From assembly GCF_017743865.1 (NCBI RefSeq), contig NZ_JAGHRJ010000012.1, positions 1 through 64,000 of the forward strand: a stretch of DNA of 64,000 nt, written 5' to 3'. The position numbers and the translations under genes were made by a program. Below the pieces are notes generated by a model, which was not told the DNA's origin, made no database searches, and was given only the letters and a program-made list of their open reading frames with translations. This stretch comes from Labrenzia sp. R4_2 (lineage in GTDB: Bacteria; Pseudomonadota; Alphaproteobacteria; Rhizobiales; Stappiaceae). This document shows positions 1-8,024 of the stretch, in pieces (positions within the stretch are counted from its first letter, which is position 1; each line of letters begins with the position of its first letter).

Positions 1-127
1 CTTCTTTCTCCGTGGTTGGCCGCTCGACATGCTGCTTCCAGCTGAGACAGAGTAGCGTTCTTTCAATAGAATTTACGCGACCCGCATACATAAAATCAGC
101 AGGCATGAGGTCCCGAATAATATACGC

Positions 128-670
128 GTGGCGCAATGCTGGGCGCACGCACGACGGAAACTGAAGGAAGTGTTCGACCGCGATGTCTCCGAGATCGCCG
201 CCGAGGGCTTGCGCCGAATCGCCGAGTTCTACAGGGTCGAAGCTGATATCCGAGGCACGGCGCCCGGGTAGCGGCTCTCGGCCAGACAGACCCGCACCGC
301 GCCTCCTGTCGCCGCCTTCGGACAATGGTTGTAAGAGCAACGCCTCCGGGTCTCCGCCAAGTCTCGGCGAGAAGTTCACCTATATTCATCGTCACTGGGA
401 CGGTTTACAGACCTTCCTTCACGATGGCCGTGCCGAGATCGATTGCAACAGTGTCGGGAATTTGATCCGGCCAATTGCATTGAACAGGAAGAATGCCTTT
501 TCCGCCGGCCATGACGAAGGTGGCCGCATCGCATCCCACATCGAGACCGCGAAAACTAACGGCGTGGAGCCCTTCGCCTATCTCAAGACGACCCTCGAGC
601 CATCGCCGACGGCCATCCGAAAAGCCGGATCGACGAACTCCTGCCATACAACTTCACGCCGTCAAACTGA
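128..670 (+). pseudogene. IS66-family transposase (TnpC) C-terminal remnant
   Basis: Joining reading frames gives the C-terminal half of an IS66 transposase: CWAHARRKLKEVFDR near 137-181, WDGLQTFLHDGRAEID near 399-447, then RPIALNRKNA and AGHDEGG, ending SRIDELLPYNFTPSN at the TGA at 668-670. Two in-frame stops (after the segment near 270 and near 330) and at least two frame changes, one near 593-600 where the frame of AYLKTTLE passes to AIADGHPKSRIDELLP, show it is dead. The N-terminal half and the left end of the element are missing, so this is the right-hand scar of an old insertion. Family assignment rests on recognised IS66 C-terminal motifs. Confidence 0.8.
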
Positions 671-698
671 AGCCACGTGGGGCGCAAACTTCGCTTAC
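671..698. repeat. Probable right terminal repeat of the IS66 remnant
   Basis: The 28 bases after the transposase stop end in TTCGCTTAC, the inverse of the GTAAGCG start typical of IS66-family ends. The matching left end is not in the window, so the pairing cannot be checked here. Confidence 0.4.
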
Positions 699-797
699 AG
701 AAAAGCGGAACATGACGCAAAAGGAAATTACGGCGATCAACATGGATCCGATGGAGCTTCTACGGCGCATTAAGAACTCAAAGGATATGCACTACGG

Positions 798-1154
798 TTA
801 CTGGTGACCGAGCCACGGCCGGGCAAGCCCCTTGTTGATAAGAATTTGGCTAACGTTTTTGCTATTGATGAGAACTCGAGCAAAAGTCCGGCCGTACTTG
901 TTCTTGCCGTTCCGGAGTATCTGAATTCGCTGGCCGTCCGCCAGCTCGACGAGCCGGCGTTTGGCCTTCTTTGCCATCTGGATCTCATTAGAACACTTTC
1001 CCTTGATCTCCGCAGTGTCCAGGCCAAGGACGCGCTCGCGCTCCGAGCCGCGTATCATGCTGATCAGGAAACTGTCGCCGTCCCAAACGCGCAATTGCTG
1101 TGGCTGACACGTCGCATCACAGAGATATGCGGCAATAACGATGTGGCTGGTCAT
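798..1154 (-). CDS. Thermonuclease-like (SNase fold) protein at the end of the tra operon
   Basis: A 118-residue protein with the compact staphylococcal-nuclease fold signature: VWDGDSF near residue 25, RVLGLDTAEIKGKC with the conserved Arg and Asp, and NKYGRTFARV near residue 85. The family hydrolyses DNA and RNA with Ca2+. The short hydrophobic N-terminus could be a weak signal sequence, so export is possible but uncertain. Its ATG overlaps the traH stop by four bases (ATGA), so it is translationally coupled to the conjugation genes as the last cistron of traA-traF-traB-traH. A nuclease in this place might trim peptidoglycan-associated or incoming nucleic acid, but that is a guess. Confidence 0.8.
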   Translation of the reverse strand: MTSHIVIAAYLCDATCQPQQLRVWDGDSFLISMIRGSERERVLGLDTAEIKGKCSNEIQMAKKAKRRLVELADGQRIQILRNGKNKYGRTFARVLINSKNVSQILINKGLARPWLGHQ

Positions 1155-1777
1155 TCTCTGTTGAAGTCCCCGATCCCAGACAGATCGACGCCAATATCCG
1201 CCTTATTCGGATCCTGCGCCCATAGCTGTTGCCGCAGTTCGTTCTTTGGGTCCGACCTAGCATTTTCGCTTTCCGTTTCCATCGCGCCTTCTTCGGAGAC
1301 GGACCGGTCCGGAACTCCCAGTTCAACGCTCTCTCCAGGATCTTCCGCCATGAACACATACTCCCCATCGAAATACCCAGTCTGGTACGCCTCGATGGCA
1401 TCTGTGAAGGCTTCCGGAACCGGCGCGCCGTACCACTTCGTCGCGATCCTGTAGACACGGGCAAAAAGTGCGGTCCCGATCTTGATGTTGTTGCAGGCGT
1501 CGAACACATCCGCGGTGACCTGCGACTTGTCGGTGATACCAATGCCAACCGGGTATTGCGTGATCCCGACGCGGACAACGGCTTTGCCGAGATGATCCTG
1601 AACCAGCCTCATGGCTCCTTGCGGAGACTTCGCTTGTCGAACCAGAAACGTCTTCGATCCGGCACGCACGGTCACATTCAGCGGATCCTCGGCACCTACG
1701 GCCGCTATGAATTCTTCAACGATGGCAGGGGTCAAGGAGGGGTCGGCACATTGTTCAATCAGTGCAGCGTCTAACAT
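1151..1777 (-). CDS. traH: Conjugal transfer protein TraH
   Basis: 208 residues beginning MLDAALIEQCADPSL, with VVRVGITQYPVGIGI and the segment ACNNIKIGTALFARVYRIATKWYG, which I recognise as the TraH family of Ti and rhizobial plasmids. In Ti plasmids it is the last gene of the traAFBH operon; its biochemical role is not well defined. The C-terminal third is acidic and low in complexity (SEEGAMETESENARSDP). It follows traB after four bases and overlaps the downstream thermonuclease gene, which fits one minus-strand transcript starting at traA. Confidence 0.85.
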   Translation of the reverse strand: MLDAALIEQCADPSLTPAIVEEFIAAVGAEDPLNVTVRAGSKTFLVRQAKSPQGAMRLVQDHLGKAVVRVGITQYPVGIGITDKSQVTADVFDACNNIKIGTALFARVYRIATKWYGAPVPEAFTDAIEAYQTGYFDGEYVFMAEDPGESVELGVPDRSVSEEGAMETESENARSDPKNELRQQLWAQDPNKADIGVDLSGIGDFNRE

Positions 1778-1781
1778 AGTT

Positions 1782-2906
1782 TCACTCGTTGAATGCGATC
1801 AGCAGCGGCACATCGAACAGCTTCGCCCAGGCCGTGACGCTGGCGCGTTGAATTTCTGTGATGTTGCTATCCCCGGTCCACCAGCCGTTGCCGATCGCAA
1901 CGATGACGTCCGAGCCCATGGCCATGGATTGCAGGACGGGCCATACAAGAAGCTGTTCGTAGCAAATCAGCGGCGCGGCGCGATAGCCAGCGACCTGCAT
2001 CACTGGATTGTCGAAGAAATAGGCATTCGCGCCGCCTCCGTCCCCTGTGAACCGCCGCCAGGGCTGCCACATCGAGACAGGGACCGGCATGCGCTCGCGA
2101 TAGAGAAATCGCGATCCCTTCCTTGAGATTTCCACAATAGCTGTGTCGTAGCCACTCTTTTGAATGACTGCGGCCCCTCCGATCACAGTCACCGGCAGAT
2201 CGGACAAAGCGTCCGTCCAAAGCCGTTCGGTCGTCGGGGTCCAAAGTCCGAGAGCACTCTCGGGCAGGACGGCGAGTTTCACGCCCTGCCCGACAGCCTT
2301 GCGCACCATGGCAATGGTTTCCCGCTGCTGCTCGTAATCGGCAGGCTGTCCAGCCTCTTCATAGCGGAAAGTGGTGTTGATGCCCGTCCAGCCTTCGATT
2401 ACCTTTGGCTCTGTCCAGAATGCGGCGGACCAGGCAGCACAACCGGCCACCACCGGAACCGCGATCCGCCAAAATCTTGTGGTCATCGCAAGCAACAGGA
2501 TCGCGGTCGCTGCCAGTCCAAACCAACTCCACCCCGGAAAAAGCACTCCTGCCGCCGTGATCGGACTGGCCCAGCCCATGATCCCGAAGGGCGGCAGGCT
2601 CATCAAAACACTTGCGATCAGGTAGCGCAGCATTCGTGGCCAACCGGATCTTCGCGTCCAAAGCGCCGAATGAACGGCGACAAAGACGAGAGATGCCGCG
2701 AACCACAGCCCCAGGCCGATCACATATTGGGAGCCGAAGAAGATGCTGGCGCCCTGCGGCAAGCCCCGTGACGCTCCAAGGAAATGCGCGGCGGCCACTA
2801 GCGCGGCGACAGATCGGGAGGGAGCATATGCCCAGAAGGCCGGAAACAGCATTCCGGCCGGCAACAGGTGTACGTTCCCGGACCAGCCGATTGTGCCGGT
2901 CGCCAT
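1782..2906 (-). CDS. traB: Conjugal transfer protein TraB (nitrilase-fold membrane protein)
   Basis: An N-terminal half with several hydrophobic segments is followed by a carbon-nitrogen hydrolase-like half with VLPESALGLW and APLICYEQLL (candidate catalytic Cys), the layout of TraB of Ti-type plasmids, which resembles apolipoprotein N-acyltransferase. The frame stays open upstream to 3080, but those first residues lie inside traF. I place the start at the ATG at 2906 (MATGTIGWSGNVHLLP), shortly after the traF stop; a rare start codon nearer 2941 is possible. Family members affect conjugation efficiency. The enzymatic substrate is unknown. Gene order traF-traB-traH supports the name. Confidence 0.8.
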   Translation of the reverse strand: MATGTIGWSGNVHLLPAGMLFPAFWAYAPSRSVAALVAAAHFLGASRGLPQGASIFFGSQYVIGLGLWFAASLVFVAVHSALWTRRSGWPRMLRYLIASVLMSLPPFGIMGWASPITAAGVLFPGWSWFGLAATAILLLAMTTRFWRIAVPVVAGCAAWSAAFWTEPKVIEGWTGINTTFRYEEAGQPADYEQQRETIAMVRKAVGQGVKLAVLPESALGLWTPTTERLWTDALSDLPVTVIGGAAVIQKSGYDTAIVEISRKGSRFLYRERMPVPVSMWQPWRRFTGDGGGANAYFFDNPVMQVAGYRAAPLICYEQLLVWPVLQSMAMGSDVIVAIGNGWWTGDSNITEIQRASVTAWAKLFDVPLLIAFNE

Positions 2907-2940
2907 GCCTCCCAGAATACAAAACAGACTGCGCGCAAAC

Positions 2941-3498
2941 TTAAGGCTGGAAGGTGAACACTTCTCGCGCCAGACCGAGAATTCCGCTTGCCGGTATCGG
3001 TCCAAAATATCTTGAGTCAAAGGAAGCCACATAATCAGAATGAACAAAGAGTGCGTCGGCGGGAACGACGCCCCCGGCATGGGCGGTCAAGGTGCGCCCC
3101 TGCCCGTCTTTCGCCTGGATGATGGAATGCGCAAGGAGCTCTCCGTCGATGGCAACCTGGTCGCCCTCGACGGTAATGGTTTGCCCGGGCAGGGCCACAA
3201 CGGTTTTGATGAGCGGCGCCATGCCGCCATCGCACAGACCCGCGGGAAGATAGAGCCGTTCGCGGGCCACTTTGATCGTCGGCGCATCTGCAGGCGGACA
3301 GATGAACAGGGTGTCGCCTAAGCGAACTTCGCGGGAGAGCGCCTCGATCCGCCAAAGTCCGAGCGGAAAGCTCGGTGTTGTGTTGATCCGGTATCTCCCG
3401 AAGGTACCGGCCGCGGCAATGCCGCCAATTACCATGCCGGCAAGAGACAGGATGAGCAGAGCCCCCCACCGACCCTTCCGCCTCGCCTCGTTTATCAC
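2941..3498 (-). CDS. traF: TraF, signal peptidase-like protease that matures the conjugative pilin
   Basis: 185 residues with one N-terminal membrane anchor (about residues 13-31) and the S26 peptidase pattern: Ser43 in NTTPSFPLGLW and Lys98 in PLIKTVVALPG as the likely Ser/Lys dyad, then FDSRYFGPI near the C-terminus. In RP4 and Ti plasmids TraF cleaves and cyclises the TrbC pilin, so its partner here should be the trbC product at 41.2 kb. Its start overlaps the traA stop by four bases (ATGA), indicating translational coupling. Assignment is firm from both motif and operon position. Confidence 0.9.
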   Translation of the reverse strand: MINEARRKGRWGALLILSLAGMVIGGIAAAGTFGRYRINTTPSFPLGLWRIEALSREVRLGDTLFICPPADAPTIKVARERLYLPAGLCDGGMAPLIKTVVALPGQTITVEGDQVAIDGELLAHSIIQAKDGQGRTLTAHAGGVVPADALFVHSDYVASFDSRYFGPIPASGILGLAREVFTFQP

Positions 3499-6400
3499 CG
3501 GATCATGCCCTGATCTTTGGAAAGATCCTTTTTCAAGGCCTGCGCCTGAGCTTGCTCATGAGATTGCCTTTTGGCATCGATCTTCTGCAGCGCATTGAAC
3601 TTCGGCCATGCGTCGGCAAGCTTGGCTTTGTCCTCATGGGCAACACGGGCGGCGGCTTTCTCAAAGGCAGCTCCTTCCGGTTTGACAGAGCCGATGAACG
3701 CCCTCTCCCCGAACCGCTGATCCAGCTTGTCGGCGACCTCGCCGAGCTCGGCCTCGACCATTTTGTCCGCCAGCAGGAAAGACAGGCCCGCATTGAGATC
3801 GTTCCGGTCGACGGCATCACGTATCCCCGACAAGACCGTCTCGGCCGCGGGTGACAGCGCCGGAATATCGACACACGATAGATCGCGTTCGTGTTCCAGC
3901 TCGACCGTGCGCAAATCTCCGATCTCGGCCCTGAGACGAAAATAGGTTTTCACATCATCGCTGAGCTGCGGAACGTTGTTCAATGCCTGCTCGCGGTCCT
4001 CACGAGCGGTCTTGCCCGCCAGCATGCCGGTCTTGCCGCGCAGCGCGCCGAATTGCTCAGGCGCATTGGCCAGATCTTCCGCGAGCCTGTCCCGAGCCGC
4101 GGTTTGCGCTTCGCCACTCAACGTCACGATGTCCTCGATCCGCATCGATTTCACGGCCTGTTCCGGCTGCTCGAACACAAGTCGGGCGCGGTTCTGAACT
4201 TCGGCCCAATGAGTTGTCAAGGTGGCATCCGACTGCAACTTGGCCTCCACAGCGTCAGAAATGGACTTGGCCCACATCTTCACGCCCGCGATCCAGGGTT
4301 GTGACGCGGCCAAATGTTCGCGTGCGTGTGTTTGGACGGAATTCATTTCCCCAGCAAGACCTTGCTCAAGGCCGATCAAGCCAATCCCCAGCTTTTCGCC
4401 GAGGGACAAAAGCCGCTCACCGAGCTCCGAGAGTTTTGCCTTCTGCTCGGCAAACCAGCGGCGCTGGTTCTGGACCATCGCCTTGGCGACCCGAAGTCCA
4501 TAGAGCCCTCGGCTATTGGCGTAGCTGAGTGCCTGGGCATAGAGTTCCGAGCCCGCATAATCGAGCGTGGTATCCTTTGCACCCTTCCTGGAAAGCACTT
4601 CTGTCAATCCACCGTTCTTCGCGAAGGACAAGGCCCCATGATAGAGCTTCACGTCCTCCCGGTGCCTGGTCATCGCCACATAGGTCAAATGCCGGTCGAG
4701 GGAGAGCGTTGCCAGAACCTTCACCTTGTCGACGGTAGCGCCTTGCGATTTGTGTATCGTTGTCGCGTAGCCATGATCGACATTGCGATAGGTCTTCTGA
4801 CTGACCTCTACACGCCGGGTCTGGTTCGAACCGATATCCCCAATCTCAGCGAGGATGCGCCCCTCGCCTGCTTCGACCACGCGGCCGATCATCCCGTTCT
4901 TGACGTTCAGCTCCCGGTCGTTCTTCAGGAAGACAATCTGGTCGCCGACGGCAAAGAACCGCTCACCCTCCTCGGTGCGGAATTTTTCTCCCGCTTCGAT
5001 CACGCCGCGCTCGATCAGAACTTCGCGCGCCATCCGGTTAAGCCGGTGAACATCTTCCCGCAAATGCGCCAGCATCAGCATCGACTTCGACGGATCGTAG
5101 TCGCGCGACCAATCGTCGATCATCGCCCCAAAGACCTGATCCTTGAGCAGCATGCTGACAACATGACCGTTTGCCTGATAGGCATGCATTGCTTTCGCGA
5201 CGCGCCCACGCGCAAGATCCATCGACGCATCGCGCATCCATTGTTCACGCTGCCGGTAGATCGTACCAAGTTCCGCGTAACCGGTTCGCTCGGTCAGCGA
5301 CCGGAATGCGGCGCCCGCTTCAATCGGCTGCAGCTGCTCCGCGTCTCCGATCAGAACGAGCTTGGCTCCCGCCTTCGCGATCGTCTCGACAAAGACGCTC
5401 ATCTGACGGCTGTCGACCATGCCTGCTTCGTCGATCACGAAGACGGATTTTTTGTCGGGGAGCCCCTCGCCTCTGCCCCATGACAACTGCCAGGACGCCA
5501 AAGTGCGCGAGGCGATCCCCGCCTCTTTCTCAAGTCCCTCGGCCGCCTTGCCCGCAAGCGCGGCGCCAACGACCTGATAGCCGTTTGCCTCCCATACCTC
5601 GCGCGCGGCTTTCATCATCGTGGTTTTGCCCGCCCCGGCCCGGCCGACGACCGACGCCATGCGCTCTTCACCCGTGATGCGCTCGATCGCAACACGCTGC
5701 TCATCGGAGAGTTTTTGGACCCTGACAAGCACACCATCACGCAAACGTGCATCCACGCCATGCGAGGACACGGACACAAGGTGATCCGCCCGCCGCGCAA
5801 TCTCCGCTTCAAGCCGCATCATCTCCCGGCTGGTCAACTTCGCCGGTTCCAATTCGCCCGATTCCGGATCAACCGCTTTGACGGCAAGCTTCACAACGTC
5901 GGGAGAATTCAGAACACGTGCAAGCAGATCCTGGAACCTGCCAGGATCGTCCACGTAGCGGTGAAGGTATTTGGCGACGTCCCGTTCATCGAAAACGCTC
6001 TTCTCGCGCGTGATGGCATCAATGACGATTTCCGGTCGGCGCGTGATCCTTCTGACATTCTCCAGACGGCTTTCCGCATGCCATGACGAGCGTTCCAGAC
6101 CGGCATCGCGCCCTTGCGATTTTGCCTGGCTAGCAATGTTGCGCGCCTGCACACCGATCTTCGATGTCGGCTGTAGCTCTATCCCTTGAGCCTCATAGGA
6201 GCGGTGATCGATCCTGGCATCATGTCCGGTAAGCTCCAGGCTCTTGTTCGCATGAACGGCCCAAAGCTCACGCCACTGTTTCAGCGTTTCCTTGTCGCCC
6301 GCCCAGGCCCTGTATTGGATTTTGCCGCCCTTCCGGACAGGCTCGCCTTTCACATCGAGAAGTGTTTCCCACTTCGATCCGAAGCCCTTCTCCGTAAACG

Positions 6401-6860
6401 GCGCCATCGTCAGCATCACATGGACATGAGGATTGTTTTCCTTGTCGTGATAGACCCAATCCGCAACCATGCCCCGCGATGTGAAAGCTTCCCGAATATA
6501 ACCCTGCACCAGAGCAATGTTCTCCTCCCGGCTGAGTTCAGACGGAAGCGCCAAAACGATCTCGCGGGCAAGCTGTGCGTTGACACGCGTCTCATGCGCC
6601 TCGACCGCGTTCCAGAGTGTTTCACTGGCACCCGCTACACTCCGTCCGTCGATCAGCGTTCGGAACCATTCCGGCGTCTGGTCAGGCAGCGCCAGCTCTT
6701 CATGCACCAGATCGCCGTCCTTGTGGGCGTAGTCGAATGTCTTGTGATCGGAGTCGTTTGACACCGTCATTTGCGCACGATGCCGGTAAGCGGCCGCCGC
6801 AACACTCGACCGGCCTTCGCTCCGGGAAATCACCTGGACATGGAAATGGTAGATGGCCAT
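3495..6860 (-). CDS. traA: TraA, MOB-Q relaxase/helicase that initiates plasmid transfer
   Basis: 1121 residues. The N-terminal MobA/MobL relaxase domain starts MAIYHFHVQVISRSEGRSSV, with the probable catalytic Tyr25 (AAAAYRHR) and the metal-binding HVHV near residues 145-148. A TraI/RecD-like helicase domain follows with Walker A GRAGAGKTT near 406-414 and Walker B VIDEAGMVD near 475-483. The last 350 residues are charged and partly helical. It should nick the oriT core found about 150 bases upstream and lead the strand into the recipient. It is the first gene of the minus-strand operon traA-traF-traB-traH-nuclease. Length and domain order match Ti-type TraA. Confidence 0.95.
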   Translation of the reverse strand: MAIYHFHVQVISRSEGRSSVAAAAYRHRAQMTVSNDSDHKTFDYAHKDGDLVHEELALPDQTPEWFRTLIDGRSVAGASETLWNAVEAHETRVNAQLAREIVLALPSELSREENIALVQGYIREAFTSRGMVADWVYHDKENNPHVHVMLTMAPFTEKGFGSKWETLLDVKGEPVRKGGKIQYRAWAGDKETLKQWRELWAVHANKSLELTGHDARIDHRSYEAQGIELQPTSKIGVQARNIASQAKSQGRDAGLERSSWHAESRLENVRRITRRPEIVIDAITREKSVFDERDVAKYLHRYVDDPGRFQDLLARVLNSPDVVKLAVKAVDPESGELEPAKLTSREMMRLEAEIARRADHLVSVSSHGVDARLRDGVLVRVQKLSDEQRVAIERITGEERMASVVGRAGAGKTTMMKAAREVWEANGYQVVGAALAGKAAEGLEKEAGIASRTLASWQLSWGRGEGLPDKKSVFVIDEAGMVDSRQMSVFVETIAKAGAKLVLIGDAEQLQPIEAGAAFRSLTERTGYAELGTIYRQREQWMRDASMDLARGRVAKAMHAYQANGHVVSMLLKDQVFGAMIDDWSRDYDPSKSMLMLAHLREDVHRLNRMAREVLIERGVIEAGEKFRTEEGERFFAVGDQIVFLKNDRELNVKNGMIGRVVEAGEGRILAEIGDIGSNQTRRVEVSQKTYRNVDHGYATTIHKSQGATVDKVKVLATLSLDRHLTYVAMTRHREDVKLYHGALSFAKNGGLTEVLSRKGAKDTTLDYAGSELYAQALSYANSRGLYGLRVAKAMVQNQRRWFAEQKAKLSELGERLLSLGEKLGIGLIGLEQGLAGEMNSVQTHAREHLAASQPWIAGVKMWAKSISDAVEAKLQSDATLTTHWAEVQNRARLVFEQPEQAVKSMRIEDIVTLSGEAQTAARDRLAEDLANAPEQFGALRGKTGMLAGKTAREDREQALNNVPQLSDDVKTYFRLRAEIGDLRTVELEHERDLSCVDIPALSPAAETVLSGIRDAVDRNDLNAGLSFLLADKMVEAELGEVADKLDQRFGERAFIGSVKPEGAAFEKAAARVAHEDKAKLADAWPKFNALQKIDAKRQSHEQAQAQALKKDLSKDQGMIR

Positions 6861-6989
6861 CGTGGGCAGGGATTCCGGATGTGAAAAGACTGGCGGGGAC
6901 GATCAAAGAGGATAGCGGGGAGACAATGCGCCAGAACGGCGAAGACGGGGAATGCAGCTCATTGGTTGCAATTCGACGTTCGTAACAGC

Positions 6990-7026
6990 ACAGGATTGCA
7001 GATGCAATCCTATAAGTGCGCTCTGC
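6990..7026 (+). other. oriT: Origin of transfer (oriT) core with predicted nick site
   Basis: A perfect 9-bp inverted repeat (AGGATTGCA at 6992-7000 and TGCAATCCT at 7003-7011, loop GA) is followed directly by ATAAGTGCGCTCT at 7012-7024. This is the RSF1010/Ti-type arrangement: hairpin, then a nick region resembling TAAGTGCGCCCT. By analogy the nick would fall between 7020 and 7021. The site lies between the divergent traA and traC genes, where Ti-type plasmids keep oriT. The exact strand and nick position are inference. Confidence 0.8.
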
Positions 7027-7030
7027 ACAC

Positions 7031-7081
7031 AACGATCTAAAATCGTTTCCGCTTGAGAGCTATCGCCGCTACCGGCGATAG
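7031..7081. repeat. Two hairpins downstream of the oriT core
   Basis: AACGAT (7031-7036) pairs with ATCGTT (7042-7047), and CTATCGCCG (7060-7068) pairs perfectly with CGGCGATAG (7073-7081) across a four-base loop. Such accessory repeats often bind relaxosome proteins; TraC or TraD are candidates here, by inference. Confidence 0.5.
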
Positions 7082-7246
7082 GGCGCCAGAAGCGCCATCC
7101 TGGCTTCAGCAAAAAAACCTGTTCTTTGCCGGCCTGCTGTCAGGGTCATGTGGCAGGTCCTTCACCGCCCAGACCCGGTTTACCACAGGCTGCGGCTTTC
7201 TCTTCAGCGCTTTATGGAGAGCGCGTTCAAGCCTTCGCCCGCTCCG

Positions 7247-7269
7247 TCCGGTTTTGCCAAAAAACCGGA
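7247..7269. repeat. Strong hairpin in the traA-traC intergenic region
   Basis: TCCGGTTTT and AAAACCGGA form a perfect 9-bp stem with a five-base loop. There is no clear T-run beyond the stem itself, so a terminator, a protein site or part of oriT are all possible. The remaining sequence between the oriT core and traC shows no convincing gene; short open frames there lack codon structure and similarity. Confidence 0.45.
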
Positions 7270-7468
7270 CTGCGGCCCTCACGGGCTGGAAAACCGGATC
7301 TTCAAAGAAGGCATCTGTTGGTCGAGAGGCCGCTGCATTCTTTCAGCTGACACCCACTTGGTTGTATCCACTGCAAGTTTTGCAATCGAACTCGACTTGG
7401 AAGCCACAACACGCTATGAGCGAGCCCCTCAACTTTAAACAACCCATTTTAGAATAAAGGATATTTCA

Positions 7469-7720
7469 ATGGCACCCCGCCCGTCCAAAACCGCATCTGA
7501 GCAGATCGATGACATCGAAGCACAGATCGCCAAGCTCCAGCAAAAGAAAAGGCAGGTGCTCAAAAAGCAGTCCGAGCGCGTTGCAAAACTCGTGATGGAG
7601 AGCGGCCTTGCTGAGCTCGACATAGATGAAGCAGACCTTGCCAAAGCCTTGAGTGAGATTGCCGCCCGATTTCAAAAACCGGCCGCTTCACAAGCTCACC
7701 CGGCAAGCCCGCAGACTTGA
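7469..7720 (+). CDS. traC: Relaxosome accessory protein TraC
   Basis: 83 residues, starting [20 protein letters not shown], with a highly helical charged N-terminal half (a likely coiled coil) and ending in a Pro/Ala-rich tail. It matches the small TraC proteins that help process oriT in Ti-type plasmids. The start is supported by AAAGGATAT upstream. It opens the plus-strand operon traC-traD-traG, divergent from traA across oriT. Slightly shorter than typical TraC. Confidence 0.8.
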   Translation: MAPRPSKTASEQIDDIEAQIAKLQQKKRQVLKKQSERVAKLVMESGLAELDIDEADLAKALSEIAARFQKPAASQAHPASPQT

Positions 7721-8024
7721 AGGGCAATTCAAGACATTCCAGAACCGGATAAGGCGAACGCGATTGCTCGACCGCAAAAAAGACACCCGCGAGAAGATCC
7801 AGCTTGGCGGCCTCATCGTCAAAGCGGGCTTGCGCGAGACGGACAAGGCCATCCTTCTCGGCATTCTTATGGAGGCCGCAAGCCGCCTTGGCGACAACAA
7901 TGAGCGCGATCGATGGCGCGCGATCGGAAAGGCCGCATTTGCAAATGACACTCAAAAGGGCGTCGCTAGCCCTGATCCCGATCACCCTGATGCTCACAGC
8001 GCTCTGGGGTCTCACCGGGATTGA
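7653..8024 (+). CDS. traD: Conjugal transfer protein TraD
   Basis: The recognisable TraD core is [20 protein letters not shown] followed by [16 protein letters not shown] and [10 protein letters not shown], the signature of the small TraD proteins of Ti-type plasmids. The frame is open from a GTG at 7653, overlapping the end of traC. A TTG closer to the core (near 7762) would give a protein of more usual length, so the start is uncertain. The end overlaps the traG start by 80 bases. Role: accessory factor for DNA processing or coupling; mechanism not established. Confidence 0.75.
   Translation: MRLPPDFKNRPLHKLTRQARRLEGQFKTFQNRIRRTRLLDRKKDTREKIQLGGLIVKAGLRETDKAILLGILMEAASRLGDNNERDRWRAIGKAAFANDTQKGVASPDPDHPDAHSALGSHRD

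Noticed and set aside
804-1454. Long plus-strand frame opposite the thermonuclease and traH
   Set aside because: It is the antisense shadow of two recognised genes and has no start site or family features.
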